Positions 38,194 through 46,256 of a stretch of DNA of 64,000 nucleotides are shown here, one piece after another. The translations under genes and the position numbers were made by a program. The stretch comes from CAVSRC01 sp963750065 (GTDB lineage: Bacteria; Pseudomonadota; Alphaproteobacteria; Rhizobiales; Kaistiaceae). The notes under the pieces are model-generated. The model saw nothing but the letters and a program-made list of their open reading frames with translations. It did no database searches and was not told where the DNA came from. Positions within the stretch are counted from its first letter, which is position 1; the number at the start of each line of letters is the position of its first letter. The DNA is taken from assembly GCA_963750065.1 (NCBI GenBank), contig CAVVPK010000012.1, positions 186,001 through 250,000 of the forward strand. Direction: 5' to 3'.

Positions 38194-39140
38194 CGGCCGT
38201 GACTGAACCTACCGACAGCGCGACACCTACGCCCCCCTCCAGGCGGCGCGGCTGGCGCTGGCTGGTCCTGGCGATTCCCTACGTCTGGCTGCTGGCCCTC
38301 TTCTTCGTCCCCTTCCTGATCGTGGTGAAGATCTCCTTCTCCACCTCGATCCTTGCCCAGCCGCCGTATTTCCCGACCTTCCATATCGGCGCCGGCTTCG
38401 CCGCACTGTGGGACGAGGCGAAGAAGTTCACCATCGACAACTACACCTTCCTGACCACCGACGCGCTCTACTGGAAGGCCTACCTGTCGAGCCTGTGGAT
38501 CGCCATCGCCTCCACCGTGCTTGTTCTCCTCATCGGCTATCCGCTCGCCTACGGCATGGCGCGCGCCCCGCGGCGCTGGCAGCCGACCCTGCTGATGCTG
38601 GTCATTCTGCCGTTCTGGACGTCGTTCCTGATCCGCGTCTACGCCTGGATCGGCATTCTCAAGAAGGAGGGGCTGCTCAATCAGCTTCTCCTCTGGCTCG
38701 GCGTCATCCACCACCCGCTGACCATCCTCAACACCAACTGGGCGGTCTATATCGGCATCGTCTATTCCTATCTGCCCTTCATGGTGCTGCCACTCTATGC
38801 GGCGCTCGAGAAGATGGACGAGTCGCTATTGGAAGCGGCGGCCGACCTCGGCTGCACGCGATTGAAGGCGTTCTGGAAGATCACCTTTCCGCTGTCGCTG
38901 CCCGGCGTCATTGCCGGCTGCTTCCTGGTCTTCATCCCGGTCACCGGCGAATTCGTCATTCCGGATCTCCTTGGCGGCAACGGCACGCTGATGATCGGCA
39001 AGACGCTGTGGGACGAGTTCTTCTCCAACCGCGACTGGCCGCTGGCCTCCGCCGTCGCCGTCATCCTGCTGCTCATCCTGGTGGTGCCGATCGTGCTGTT
39101 CCAGAACCAGGAGCAGATCCGCGCGGAGAGGGAAGGATGA
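38190..39140 (+). CDS. potH: Polyamine ABC transporter permease (PotH-like)
   Basis: This 316-aa membrane protein has six main hydrophobic segments. The first (WLVLAIPYVWLLALFFVPFLIVV) begins near residue 24. The coupling motif EAAADLGCTRLKAFWKITFPLSLPGV is typical of PotB/PotH. The start at 38190 lies in an ATGA overlap with potG and its stop overlaps potI likewise, so all subunits are produced in fixed ratio. It forms the channel with PotI. Confidence 0.9.
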   Translation: MTAVTEPTDSATPTPPSRRRGWRWLVLAIPYVWLLALFFVPFLIVVKISFSTSILAQPPYFPTFHIGAGFAALWDEAKKFTIDNYTFLTTDALYWKAYLSSLWIAIASTVLVLLIGYPLAYGMARAPRRWQPTLLMLVILPFWTSFLIRVYAWIGILKKEGLLNQLLLWLGVIHHPLTILNTNWAVYIGIVYSYLPFMVLPLYAALEKMDESLLEAAADLGCTRLKAFWKITFPLSLPGVIAGCFLVFIPVTGEFVIPDLLGGNGTLMIGKTLWDEFFSNRDWPLASAVAVILLLILVVPIVLFQNQEQIRAEREG

Positions 39141-39955
39141 AGACCTTCTCCCGCTTCAACTTGACCGCGATCACGCTCGGCCTGGCGTTCCTCTATGCGC
39201 CGATCGTCCTCCTGGTCATCTATTCGTTCAACGCCTCCAAGCTGGTCACGGTATGGGGCGGCTGGTCGGCCAAGTGGTACGGCGAACTTCTGCACGACCA
39301 GGCCCTGCTCGACGCTGCATGGGTGACGCTCAGGGTCGCCCTGCTTTCGGCGACGGTGGCCACCGTTCTCGGCACCATGGCCGCCGTGGCGCTGGTCCGC
39401 TTCGGCCGCTTCAAGGGGCGCTCGCTGTTCTCCGGCATGATCTACGCCCCGCTGGTCATGCCCGACGTCATTACCGGCCTGTCGCTGCTGCTGTTGTTCG
39501 TTTCCCTCAACCTTGCGCGCGGCTTCTGGACCATCACCCTTGCCCACATCACCTTCTCGATGTGCTACGTGGCGGTGGTCATCCAGTCGCGGCTGGTCAC
39601 CTTCGACCGCAGCCTGGAGGAGGCGGCGCTCGACCTCGGCTGTCCGCCGCTCAAGACGTTCTTCGTCATCACGCTGCCGATCATCCTGCCAGCGGTGGTT
39701 GCCGGCTGGATGCTGGGCTTCACGCTATCACTCGACGATCTGGTCATCGCCAGCTTCACCACCGGCCCCGGCGCCACCACGCTGCCGATGAAGATCTACA
39801 GCCAGGTCCGTCTTGGCGTGACGCCGGAGATCAATGCGGTGTGCACGATTCTGATCGGCATCGTCACGACGGGGGTGATCATTGCCTCGATCGCTTCCAA
39901 GCGCGCCGAAGTCGAGCGCCAGCGCACCGAGCGTCTGGTAGCGGCCGCGCTCTAG
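39137..39955 (+). CDS. potI: Polyamine ABC transporter permease (PotI-like)
   Basis: This 272-aa second permease has TM1 at about residues 8-30 and the motif EEAALDLGCPPLKTFFVITLPIILPAVV, followed by LSLDDLVIASFTTGPGATTLPM, which is highly typical of PotC/PotI. The ATG at 39137 overlaps the PotH stop. The stop codon overlaps the stop of the convergent periplasmic-sensor gene by four bases, so the two operons meet tail to tail without an intergenic terminator. Confidence 0.9.
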   Translation: MKTFSRFNLTAITLGLAFLYAPIVLLVIYSFNASKLVTVWGGWSAKWYGELLHDQALLDAAWVTLRVALLSATVATVLGTMAAVALVRFGRFKGRSLFSGMIYAPLVMPDVITGLSLLLLFVSLNLARGFWTITLAHITFSMCYVAVVIQSRLVTFDRSLEEAALDLGCPPLKTFFVITLPIILPAVVAGWMLGFTLSLDDLVIASFTTGPGATTLPMKIYSQVRLGVTPEINAVCTILIGIVTTGVIIASIASKRAEVERQRTERLVAAAL

Positions 39956-40395
39956 GGGAAGGGCCCGCGCGGCTGCCTGATCCGCGCCCTGACGTCCGGC
40001 GGGGCGTTGGCGATGGCATCGGCGACGATGGTCTGGCCGATCGCCTGCACCTCGTTGGTCGTCGACCGCACCTCGGCAAAAGCCTCATCGAGGGCGGCGC
40101 GGTTGAACGGGTCGGCGCGCATCGCCGCGAACATGCGCTGGCGCGAATTCCGCACGGCGTCGAGCCCGGCGCGGAACTGGCTGCGATGGGCGCGCGTCTG
40201 ATTCATGATGTCGCCCTGGATCTCCGGCGGGAAGGCGCGGATGCCGAGCGAAACGATCCGATCGATCTCGCCGGGGCCGCCCGGCCTGAAGTCGGCTACG
40301 CGCGAAACGACGAAGCCGGCTATCATCACATTCGCGGCCAGTGAGACGAACAACACCACGAGCAGCGTGACCGCGAAGGGGCCACGGACGGTCAT
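39952..40395 (-). CDS. Periplasmic heavy-metal-sensor-like protein (CnrX/ZraP superfamily)
   Basis: This 147-aa protein has one N-terminal membrane segment (VTLLVVLFVSLAANVMIAGFVV) and then a helical hairpin with repeated Arg/Gln-rich heptads (NQTRAHRSQFRAGLDAVRNSRQRMFAAMRADPFN), the pattern of periplasmic sensors related to CnrX, ZraP and Spy. Its ATG overlaps the anti-sigma stop. The order sigma, anti-sigma, sensor suggests a cell-envelope signalling system in which this protein detects metal or misfolded protein. Metal ligands are not obvious. Confidence 0.68.
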   Translation of the reverse strand: MTVRGPFAVTLLVVLFVSLAANVMIAGFVVSRVADFRPGGPGEIDRIVSLGIRAFPPEIQGDIMNQTRAHRSQFRAGLDAVRNSRQRMFAAMRADPFNRAALDEAFAEVRSTTNEVQAIGQTIVADAIANAPPDVRARIRQPRGPFP

Positions 40396-40814
40396 AACAC
40401 GCTCCCGGAATCGACGCTGTATGTGCTCCCGCTCGAGCCGAACATCAGCCCGGCCAGCGTGTCTTCGCCCTGATTGACCGGAATCGCCACGCCGGCCGCG
40501 AAGCCGGCGACCAGGAAGACGGCCATGGCCGCGCTCGCCCAGGCGAACAGCCGTCGCGTCGGCTGCAGCGTCAGGTCGCGGTGCCGGTGGTGGTCGATGC
40601 CGCCCATGATCCGGCCCATCGCCGCAGAGTCCATGGCGATCGGCGTCATGGCTGCGCCGATGAGGGCGTCGAGCGCGACCGTCTGGCGGTGGAGCGTCGC
40701 TGCTTTCGGCTCGGCCGCGATCAGCGCCTCTGCTTCGGCGCGTTCGGCTGCCGGCCACCGTGTCAGGTTGCCGCCCAGCCGGCTCAAGGTTTCTTCAAAT
40801 CGTTCGAGGTTCAT
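40392..40814 (-). CDS. Membrane-bound anti-sigma factor-like protein
   Basis: This 140-aa protein has a cytosolic N-terminal helical domain (MNLERFEETLSRLGGNLTRWPAAERAEAEALI, the common opening of rhizobial anti-sigma proteins) and one membrane helix near residues 88-112 (LFAWASAAMAVFLVAGFAAGV). Its start and stop both overlap neighbours by four bases. It should hold the ECF sigma factor encoded upstream until a periplasmic signal arrives. Sequence similarity is weak, so the call rests mainly on context and layout. Confidence 0.7.
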   Translation of the reverse strand: MNLERFEETLSRLGGNLTRWPAAERAEAEALIAAEPKAATLHRQTVALDALIGAAMTPIAMDSAAMGRIMGGIDHHRHRDLTLQPTRRLFAWASAAMAVFLVAGFAAGVAIPVNQGEDTLAGLMFGSSGSTYSVDSGSVL

Positions 40815-41491
40815 GTTTCCAGTCCCCCTTGCGCCTCGCGCTCGGCGAGTCGCATTCGCAGTGTTCGCCGCGCCCTGACCAGAAGCTGTTCGACTGCCCC
40901 GACAGACAGTCCCATCGCTTCGGCAATCTCGGCATTGGATCGTTCTCCGTCCGCCGTCAGCAGAATGGCCGCTCGCTGCCGCGCGGGCAATGCGTGGATA
41001 TCGCGGGCGACCGCCTTGAGCGCGCCGCTGGCCATCAGCTTCTCGTCGGCCGGCGGGTCCGGGTCGGCGGCATCCTCGACCACGTCCAGCCCGAAGAAAC
41101 GCCGGGTCTTCTTCTTGCGCTCACCGTCGATGGCGCGGTTGATCGTCATCCGGGTGAGATAGGCGGCAAAGGGCGGGCCGCCCGGCTGCCAGCGGCCGGC
41201 GTTGCGCCACAGGCTCCAGAAGGTCTCCTGCACGATATCGTCGGCATCCGTCGCTCCGCCGCTGAATCTGAGCGCCAGTGCCTTCAGCCGGCCACCGTGT
41301 CGGCGCACGATCTCGGCGAAGGCACGCTGATCGCCAGCGGCGATCTCCGCCACCAGCGCCTCATCGGTCGTGCCGGCATTCGTTTCCAACGAGCGTCGCC
41401 CCCCGGTGGCCTCGATCTTACCGGCAGAAGCCGGTTCCCGTCGCCTCTTTTGCGAGGTGGCCACCGGGGCGAGCGTCATGAGCCATTCCAT
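40811..41491 (-). CDS. ECF-type RNA polymerase sigma factor
   Basis: This sigma-70 family protein has 226 aa. Region 2 spans about residues 50-115 (DADDIVQETFWSLWRNAGRW) and region 4 about 165-215 (LPARQRAAILLTADGERSNAEIAEAMGLSVGAVEQLLVRARRTLR). There is an extra 40-residue N-terminal tail. The ATG at 41491 follows GGGAG; an in-frame ATG at 41479 is possible. It is the first gene of sigma, anti-sigma, periplasmic sensor, all overlapping. Autoregulation is expected, but I see no clear promoter. Confidence 0.85.
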   Translation of the reverse strand: MEWLMTLAPVATSQKRRREPASAGKIEATGGRRSLETNAGTTDEALVAEIAAGDQRAFAEIVRRHGGRLKALALRFSGGATDADDIVQETFWSLWRNAGRWQPGGPPFAAYLTRMTINRAIDGERKKKTRRFFGLDVVEDAADPDPPADEKLMASGALKAVARDIHALPARQRAAILLTADGERSNAEIAEAMGLSVGAVEQLLVRARRTLRMRLAEREAQGGLET

Positions 41492-41527
41492 CGGACTCCC
41501 TCAGCTCGCCCCAAGTGCGCGCTTTCT

Positions 41528-42130
41528 CTACCGCCGCGGGCCGAAGCCGAAGCCCTGGCCGGGAACCGGCATGCCGGCCTTGAACTCGTCCTGCGAGATC
41601 GTGCCGTCGTGATTGGTGTCGAGGTCGGCGAAGCTCGGCGGGCCGCCCTGCGGGCCGTTGCCGGGGCCACGTACACCGGGACCGCCATTGAAGGCCATCC
41701 GGCCCATCATGCCCGGTCCGCGCCGATCGCCCATGCGGCCCTGGCCCCAGCCGCCGCGACCGTCGCGGTCCTGCCAGTTCTTGCCGCCGGGACCCATGCC
41801 GGGCCCGCCACGGCCGCCGCGCTGACCGAGCATCTGGCCGAAGCGGGCGCCGAGTTCATCCGCCGTCAGCTTGCCGTCGTGGTTGGTGTCGAGCGACTCG
41901 AAGGTTGCGTTCGAAAGAGCCGCGAATTCGTCCTTGTCGACGGCGCCGTCGTGGTTGGTGTCGAGCAGGTTGAACATGATCGTGGGGCGCGGAGGCTGGT
42001 TCTGCGTCGCAGCCGGAGGCGGGTTGCCGTTCGGGCCGGTGCCGTCGCCGCCGGCCGCAAAAGCCGGGACAGTCAGAGCGGTGGAAGCCGCAAGCATCGC
42101 GGTCGCGATGATCAAGGTCTTGGCGGACAT
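41528..42130 (-). CDS. Exported EF-hand calcium-binding protein
   Basis: This 200-aa protein has a signal peptide at residues 1-26 (LIIATAMLAASTALTVPAFA). Three canonical EF-hand loops, each starting DTNHDG and ending at Glu in position 12, lie at about residues 57-68, 81-92 and 173-184. Between the second and third is a Gly/Arg/Met-rich linker (RGGRGGPGMGPGG) of about 70 residues. The start at 42130 follows GAGGAAAA. It lies 36 bases upstream of the sigma gene and may be co-transcribed with it, hinting that the envelope system involves calcium or other divalent metals. Confidence 0.85.
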   Translation of the reverse strand: MSAKTLIIATAMLAASTALTVPAFAAGGDGTGPNGNPPPAATQNQPPRPTIMFNLLDTNHDGAVDKDEFAALSNATFESLDTNHDGKLTADELGARFGQMLGQRGGRGGPGMGPGGKNWQDRDGRGGWGQGRMGDRRGPGMMGRMAFNGGPGVRGPGNGPQGGPPSFADLDTNHDGTISQDEFKAGMPVPGQGFGFGPRR

Positions 42131-42227
42131 ATCGATTTTCCTCTTGCGGGCATCGCCCATTCGACGCCCTTCACCGCCAACACGGCCCGAAAACGGGTGC
42201 CCTACGTCCGCTAACGTTAAATATCGG

Positions 42228-44006
42228 TCATCCGCGCGGCTGGCCGGCGCCATCGCCCTGAAGTGTGAGCTGGCGCGGGCCGATCAGTGGCGCCCGCCAG
42301 GTGCCCATGACGGCTAGCGGTATGGTCTTGCCCGGGTCCGCCGTCATCGCCAGCGTGGCGTTCGCCTCGACCGAGCCGGTGATCAGCGAGCCGCGTCCGT
42401 TGAGCGCGACCGTATAGTCCTGTCCTTCCAGCGTCAGGTCGCCGGTGGACAGAATGCCGTTGGCGATCGCCAGCGTCGCGGCGAGCTTGCCGAACGGCGC
42501 CGAGCCGCCCCCCGGCGCCATCGGTTCGGCCAGCGGGTCGACCATGCGCGCGGCGACCGCCTTCATGTCGATCCCGGTGAGCGTGCCGTCGGCGATCGCG
42601 ATCGACGCGTCGCCGGCAACCGAATGCACCAGCGCCCCCCAGGTAGCACCGCCGGCGCTGACGTTGATGCTGGCATTCGCCTTGCCGGACAGCGCGCCGA
42701 TGTCGACCAGGTCCTTGAGCGGCGCCTGCGCCAGGGCGCCGTCGAGCGCCGCCTTGACGTGACCGACGAGCGTGTCGCCGTCCATTCTGGCGGAAATGGT
42801 GGCACCGAGCTTGCCGCCATAGACCTGCGCCTGGCCGATATTCACCGTGGCCGCGCCGTCCTTGATGGTGGCGGTCGCCCCGAAGCCGGTCATACGCACG
42901 CCGCCGATCAGCACCTCGCTTGCCGAAAGCCTGAGGTCGCAATTGACGAGATCGGCAATCGGCAGCCGCGTTGCCGCGAACGGCCACGGTCCGTTGGCGC
43001 TCGCGTCGGCGCGCACGGCCTCGAAATAGGGCGAGAGGTCCAGCTTGGCGGCGGCGAAGGTGCCCTGCACGGCAGGGCGCGCCCCACCGAAGTCGATCGA
43101 CACCACGCCCTGGGCGTCGTTGCCGTCGAGACTGAACGAAGCTTTCGAGAACGAGAGTCCCGATCCATGCCAGGCAAGCCTGCCCTCAATCGAGGCCGGA
43201 CCGAGAATCGGGCCGTTGCCGAGCGGCGTGCCCAGCCATGCCACCACCTTGCGCAGTGACGGCGTGCTCACCGAGGCGTCGCCCTCGAGGTTGGCGCCGT
43301 CGACGCCGAGCGCCTTGCCGTTGAAGGAGATGCGCAGCGGCGTCGATGCGACGGCGAAGCGGACCGGCGATCCCTGGCCGCCGAGGAGATCGATAGGATT
43401 GGTAACCGAGCCGTTGAACTCGATCGTTTCGCCCCGCCACTGCAGCTTGCCGCTGCCGCTGGCAACCGACTGCGCCGTGGCCCAGGTGATGTCGAGGTTG
43501 ACCTCGTTCACCTCTTCGTGGCGCTTGCCGGCAAGATCGTCATAGACGACGGTACCGTTGTCGATCCGCAGCCGGCCGAGGGCGAGATCGGCGATCGTCG
43601 GCCCGCCCTTGGCATCGCTGGCGGCCATCAGCCAGTTCGCGCGGCCATCGCCGTCGCTGATCAGGTGGACGCGCGGCCGCACCAGTTCGAAGGCGTCGAG
43701 TTCCATCCGCCCGGTCAAGAGCGGCAACAGGCGCAGCCGTGTCGTCACCTCGTCCGCCACCAGGAAAGGATCGTCGCCCATGCCCTCGGGGTTGGCGATG
43801 GTCAGGTGATCGATGGTGACGGCAAGATGCGGATAGATCGACAGGTTCGGCTCGCCGGCAAGCGTCACCTGCCGCCCGGTGGCGGCGGATATCCGCTCGG
43901 CGATGCGCTGCTTGATGAGGTCGGGCGAGACCAGCAGCGGTACCGCCAGTGCGGCAAGTCCCGCCAATCCGACGGCAATAACGGCCAGGATGGCTATGCG
44001 TTTCAT
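42228..44006 (-). CDS. AsmA family protein
   Basis: This 592-aa envelope protein has an N-terminal membrane anchor (residues 3-24, IAILAVIAVGLAGLAALAVPLLV) followed by the AsmA-typical ERISAATGRQVTLAGEPNLSIYPHLAVTIDHLTIANPEG. The rest is long beta-rich repeats, with a C-terminal AsmA domain containing MKAVAARMVDPLAEPMAPGGGSAPFGKLAATLAIANGI. Family members are thought to shape the outer membrane by lipid transport or assembly control. I placed the start at 44006 because the anchor begins there; the open frame further upstream has no membrane or ribosome signals. Confidence 0.85.
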   Translation of the reverse strand: MKRIAILAVIAVGLAGLAALAVPLLVSPDLIKQRIAERISAATGRQVTLAGEPNLSIYPHLAVTIDHLTIANPEGMGDDPFLVADEVTTRLRLLPLLTGRMELDAFELVRPRVHLISDGDGRANWLMAASDAKGGPTIADLALGRLRIDNGTVVYDDLAGKRHEEVNEVNLDITWATAQSVASGSGKLQWRGETIEFNGSVTNPIDLLGGQGSPVRFAVASTPLRISFNGKALGVDGANLEGDASVSTPSLRKVVAWLGTPLGNGPILGPASIEGRLAWHGSGLSFSKASFSLDGNDAQGVVSIDFGGARPAVQGTFAAAKLDLSPYFEAVRADASANGPWPFAATRLPIADLVNCDLRLSASEVLIGGVRMTGFGATATIKDGAATVNIGQAQVYGGKLGATISARMDGDTLVGHVKAALDGALAQAPLKDLVDIGALSGKANASINVSAGGATWGALVHSVAGDASIAIADGTLTGIDMKAVAARMVDPLAEPMAPGGGSAPFGKLAATLAIANGILSTGDLTLEGQDYTVALNGRGSLITGSVEANATLAMTADPGKTIPLAVMGTWRAPLIGPRQLTLQGDGAGQPRG

Positions 44007-44170
44007 GCGATCGGAGTTTCCCTTGAATGGGTGCCTCTGGGTAGGAAGAAATGCCGCGAACCGCAAGGAATTTCTGGTCGCGGCCGGTCCTGGCGCGCCT
44101 GCCGGCACAGCGACGATGACAGAGATCGGCCGCAAGGCTATCGATAACGTCGGGCGATCGGGGAAGGAGT

Positions 44171-46135
44171 GTGACGATGACGGGCGCAGCGCCGCTATGG
44201 CGGCCGGGCCGCGAGGCAGTGGCCGCCCATCCGCTGACCCACTTCGCCGCCGAGGCGGGGGCACGGGCCGGGCGGCACTTTGCCGATTACCGCGCGCTGC
44301 ACGCCTGGTCGGTCGACGACCGCGCCGCTTTCTGGGACCTGGTCTGGGACTTCTGCGACGTCATCGGCGACAAGGGCGAACGCCGTCTCACCGACGGCGA
44401 TCGCATGCCCGGCGCGCGCTTCTTTCCCGATGCGCGGCTGAATTATGCCGAGAACCTGCTCAGGCGCCAGGATGACGGCGACGCCGTCGTTTTTCGCGGC
44501 GAGGATGGCGCCACCCGTCGCCTCACCTGGCGCCAATTGAACGAGCTTGTGTCGCGGCTTCAGCAGGCGCTCAAGGCCGCCGGTGTCGGCGTTGGCGATC
44601 ATGTCGCCGGCCTGCTCCCCAACACGCCCGAGGCGATCGCGGCAATGCTTGCCGCCGCGTCGCTGGGCGCGGTGTGGTCGTCGGCCTCGCCCGATTTCGG
44701 CGCCAACGCCGTTGTCGACCGCTTCGGCCAGATCGCGCCCAAGGTGTTCTTCGCCGCCGACGGCTATCGCTATGCCGGCAAAGAGATTCGTCTCGGCGAA
44801 AAGCTGGCCGCGGTCATCCCTGAGCTCGCAGGTCTGGAACGGACCGTCGTCGTGCCCTTCCTCGGCGAAGCCGGTGCCGTGGCCGCGTCCCTGCCCAATG
44901 CGATCGCGCTCGACGCGGCGCTGGCCCCCTTCGCCGCCAAGCCTGTCGCCTGTGAGCGCGTGCCCTTCGCCCACCCGCTCACCATCCTGTTCTCGTCCGG
45001 CACGACCGGCGCGCCGAAATGCATCGTCCATTCGGTCGGCGGCACGCTGCTGCAGCACCTGAAGGAGCACCGCCTGCATTCCGGCATCGGGGACGGCGAC
45101 CGTGTCTTCTATTTCACCACGCTCGGCTGGATGATGTGGAACTGGCTGGTTTCGGGGCTCGCCTCGGGCGCGACGCTGCTCCTGTTCGACGGCTCGCCCT
45201 TCGATCCCTCGCCGGCGACCCTCTTCGCCTATGCCGAGGAAGAGCGTGCCACCTTTTTCGGCACGTCGGCCAAGTTCATCGATGCGGTGAAGAAGGCCGA
45301 CTACCGGCCGGCCGACCATCACGACCTGTCGCGCTTGCGGACCATCGCCTCAACCGGCTCGCCGCTGGCGCCGGAGAGCTTCGATTTCGTCTATGACGCC
45401 ATCAAGCGCGAGGTGCATCTCGCCTCGATCTCCGGCGGCACCGACATCGTCTCCTGCTTCGTGCTCGGCGTGCCGACCGAGCCGGTGTGGCGCGGCGAGA
45501 TCCAGGGCCCCGGCCTCGGCATGGCGGTGGATGTCTATGGCGAGGACGGCCGGTCGCTAGCCACCGGCAAGGGCGAACTGGTGTGCACCAGGGCCTTCCC
45601 CTCCATGCCCATCGGCTTCTGGAACGACCCCGACGGCGCCAAATACCGCGCCGCCTATTTCGAGCGCTTCCCCGGAATCTGGTGCCACGGCGATTTCGCC
45701 GAGTGGACGGCCCATGGCGGCCTCGTCATTCACGGCCGCTCCGACGCCACCCTCAATCCCGGCGGCGTGCGCATCGGCACCGGCGAGATCTATCGCCAGG
45801 TGGAACAGATTCCCGAGGTGGTGGAAGCGCTGTGCATCGGCCAGGACTGGCAGGGCGACGTGCGCATCGTCCTTTTCGTTCGCCTGCAGGAGGGCGTCGT
45901 GCTGGACGAGGGGCTGGTCGCCCGCATCAAGACGACGATCCGCGCCGGCGCCAGCCCGCGCCATGTCCCCGCCCGTGTCGTCGCCGTCGCCGATATCCCG
46001 CGCACCAAGTCCGGCAAGATCGTCGAGCTGGCCGTGCGCGATGTGGTCCACGGCCGCCCGGTCAGGAATGCCGGCGCTCTCGCTAATCCTGAGGCGCTGG
46101 AGAATTTCCGCGATCTCGATGTTCTGAGGAGTTGA
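44171..46135 (+). CDS. Acetoacetyl-CoA synthetase (acetoacetate-CoA ligase)
   Basis: This 654-aa ANL-superfamily ligase activates acetoacetate with ATP and CoA, allowing use of acetoacetate and hydroxybutyrate released from PHB. The AMP-binding motif is ILFSSGTTGAPKCIVHS, and the adenylate/hinge region reads YFERFPGIWCHGDFAEWTAHGG. The C-terminal catalytic Lys is in IPRTKSGKIVE. The N-terminal FNYAENLL-like LNYAENLLRRQD and IWSSASPDFG-like VWSSASPDFG fit AacS. It may start with GTG at 44171, after GGAAGGAGTGT, or ATG at 44177. The phasin gene nearby points to PHB metabolism in this organism. Confidence 0.87.
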   Translation: MTMTGAAPLWRPGREAVAAHPLTHFAAEAGARAGRHFADYRALHAWSVDDRAAFWDLVWDFCDVIGDKGERRLTDGDRMPGARFFPDARLNYAENLLRRQDDGDAVVFRGEDGATRRLTWRQLNELVSRLQQALKAAGVGVGDHVAGLLPNTPEAIAAMLAAASLGAVWSSASPDFGANAVVDRFGQIAPKVFFAADGYRYAGKEIRLGEKLAAVIPELAGLERTVVVPFLGEAGAVAASLPNAIALDAALAPFAAKPVACERVPFAHPLTILFSSGTTGAPKCIVHSVGGTLLQHLKEHRLHSGIGDGDRVFYFTTLGWMMWNWLVSGLASGATLLLFDGSPFDPSPATLFAYAEEERATFFGTSAKFIDAVKKADYRPADHHDLSRLRTIASTGSPLAPESFDFVYDAIKREVHLASISGGTDIVSCFVLGVPTEPVWRGEIQGPGLGMAVDVYGEDGRSLATGKGELVCTRAFPSMPIGFWNDPDGAKYRAAYFERFPGIWCHGDFAEWTAHGGLVIHGRSDATLNPGGVRIGTGEIYRQVEQIPEVVEALCIGQDWQGDVRIVLFVRLQEGVVLDEGLVARIKTTIRAGASPRHVPARVVAVADIPRTKSGKIVELAVRDVVHGRPVRNAGALANPEALENFRDLDVLRS

Positions 46136-46158
46136 GGGGCCGCCGCGGGCTCCCATCT

Positions 46159-46233
46159 CCCTCCTCGCGGGGGAGGATGGCGCAGCCCGATTTTCGCCGA
46201 AGGCGGAAATCGTTGGCGCAGCCAAGAGGAGGG
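46159..46233. repeat. Composite interspersed palindromic element
   Basis: Outer arms are CCCTCCTC (46159-46166) and GAGGAGGG (46226-46233). A direct repeat TGGCGCAGCC occurs at 46178-46187 and 46214-46223. An inner stem pairs CGATTTTCGCC (46188-46198) with GGCGGAAATCG (46202-46212), one mismatch. It lies between convergent genes and belongs to the type of GC-rich mosaic palindrome repeated through rhizobial genomes; it may also terminate transcription. Confidence 0.7.
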
Positions 46234-46256
46234 TCGTGCCTTGGCGCGGCCCGCGT

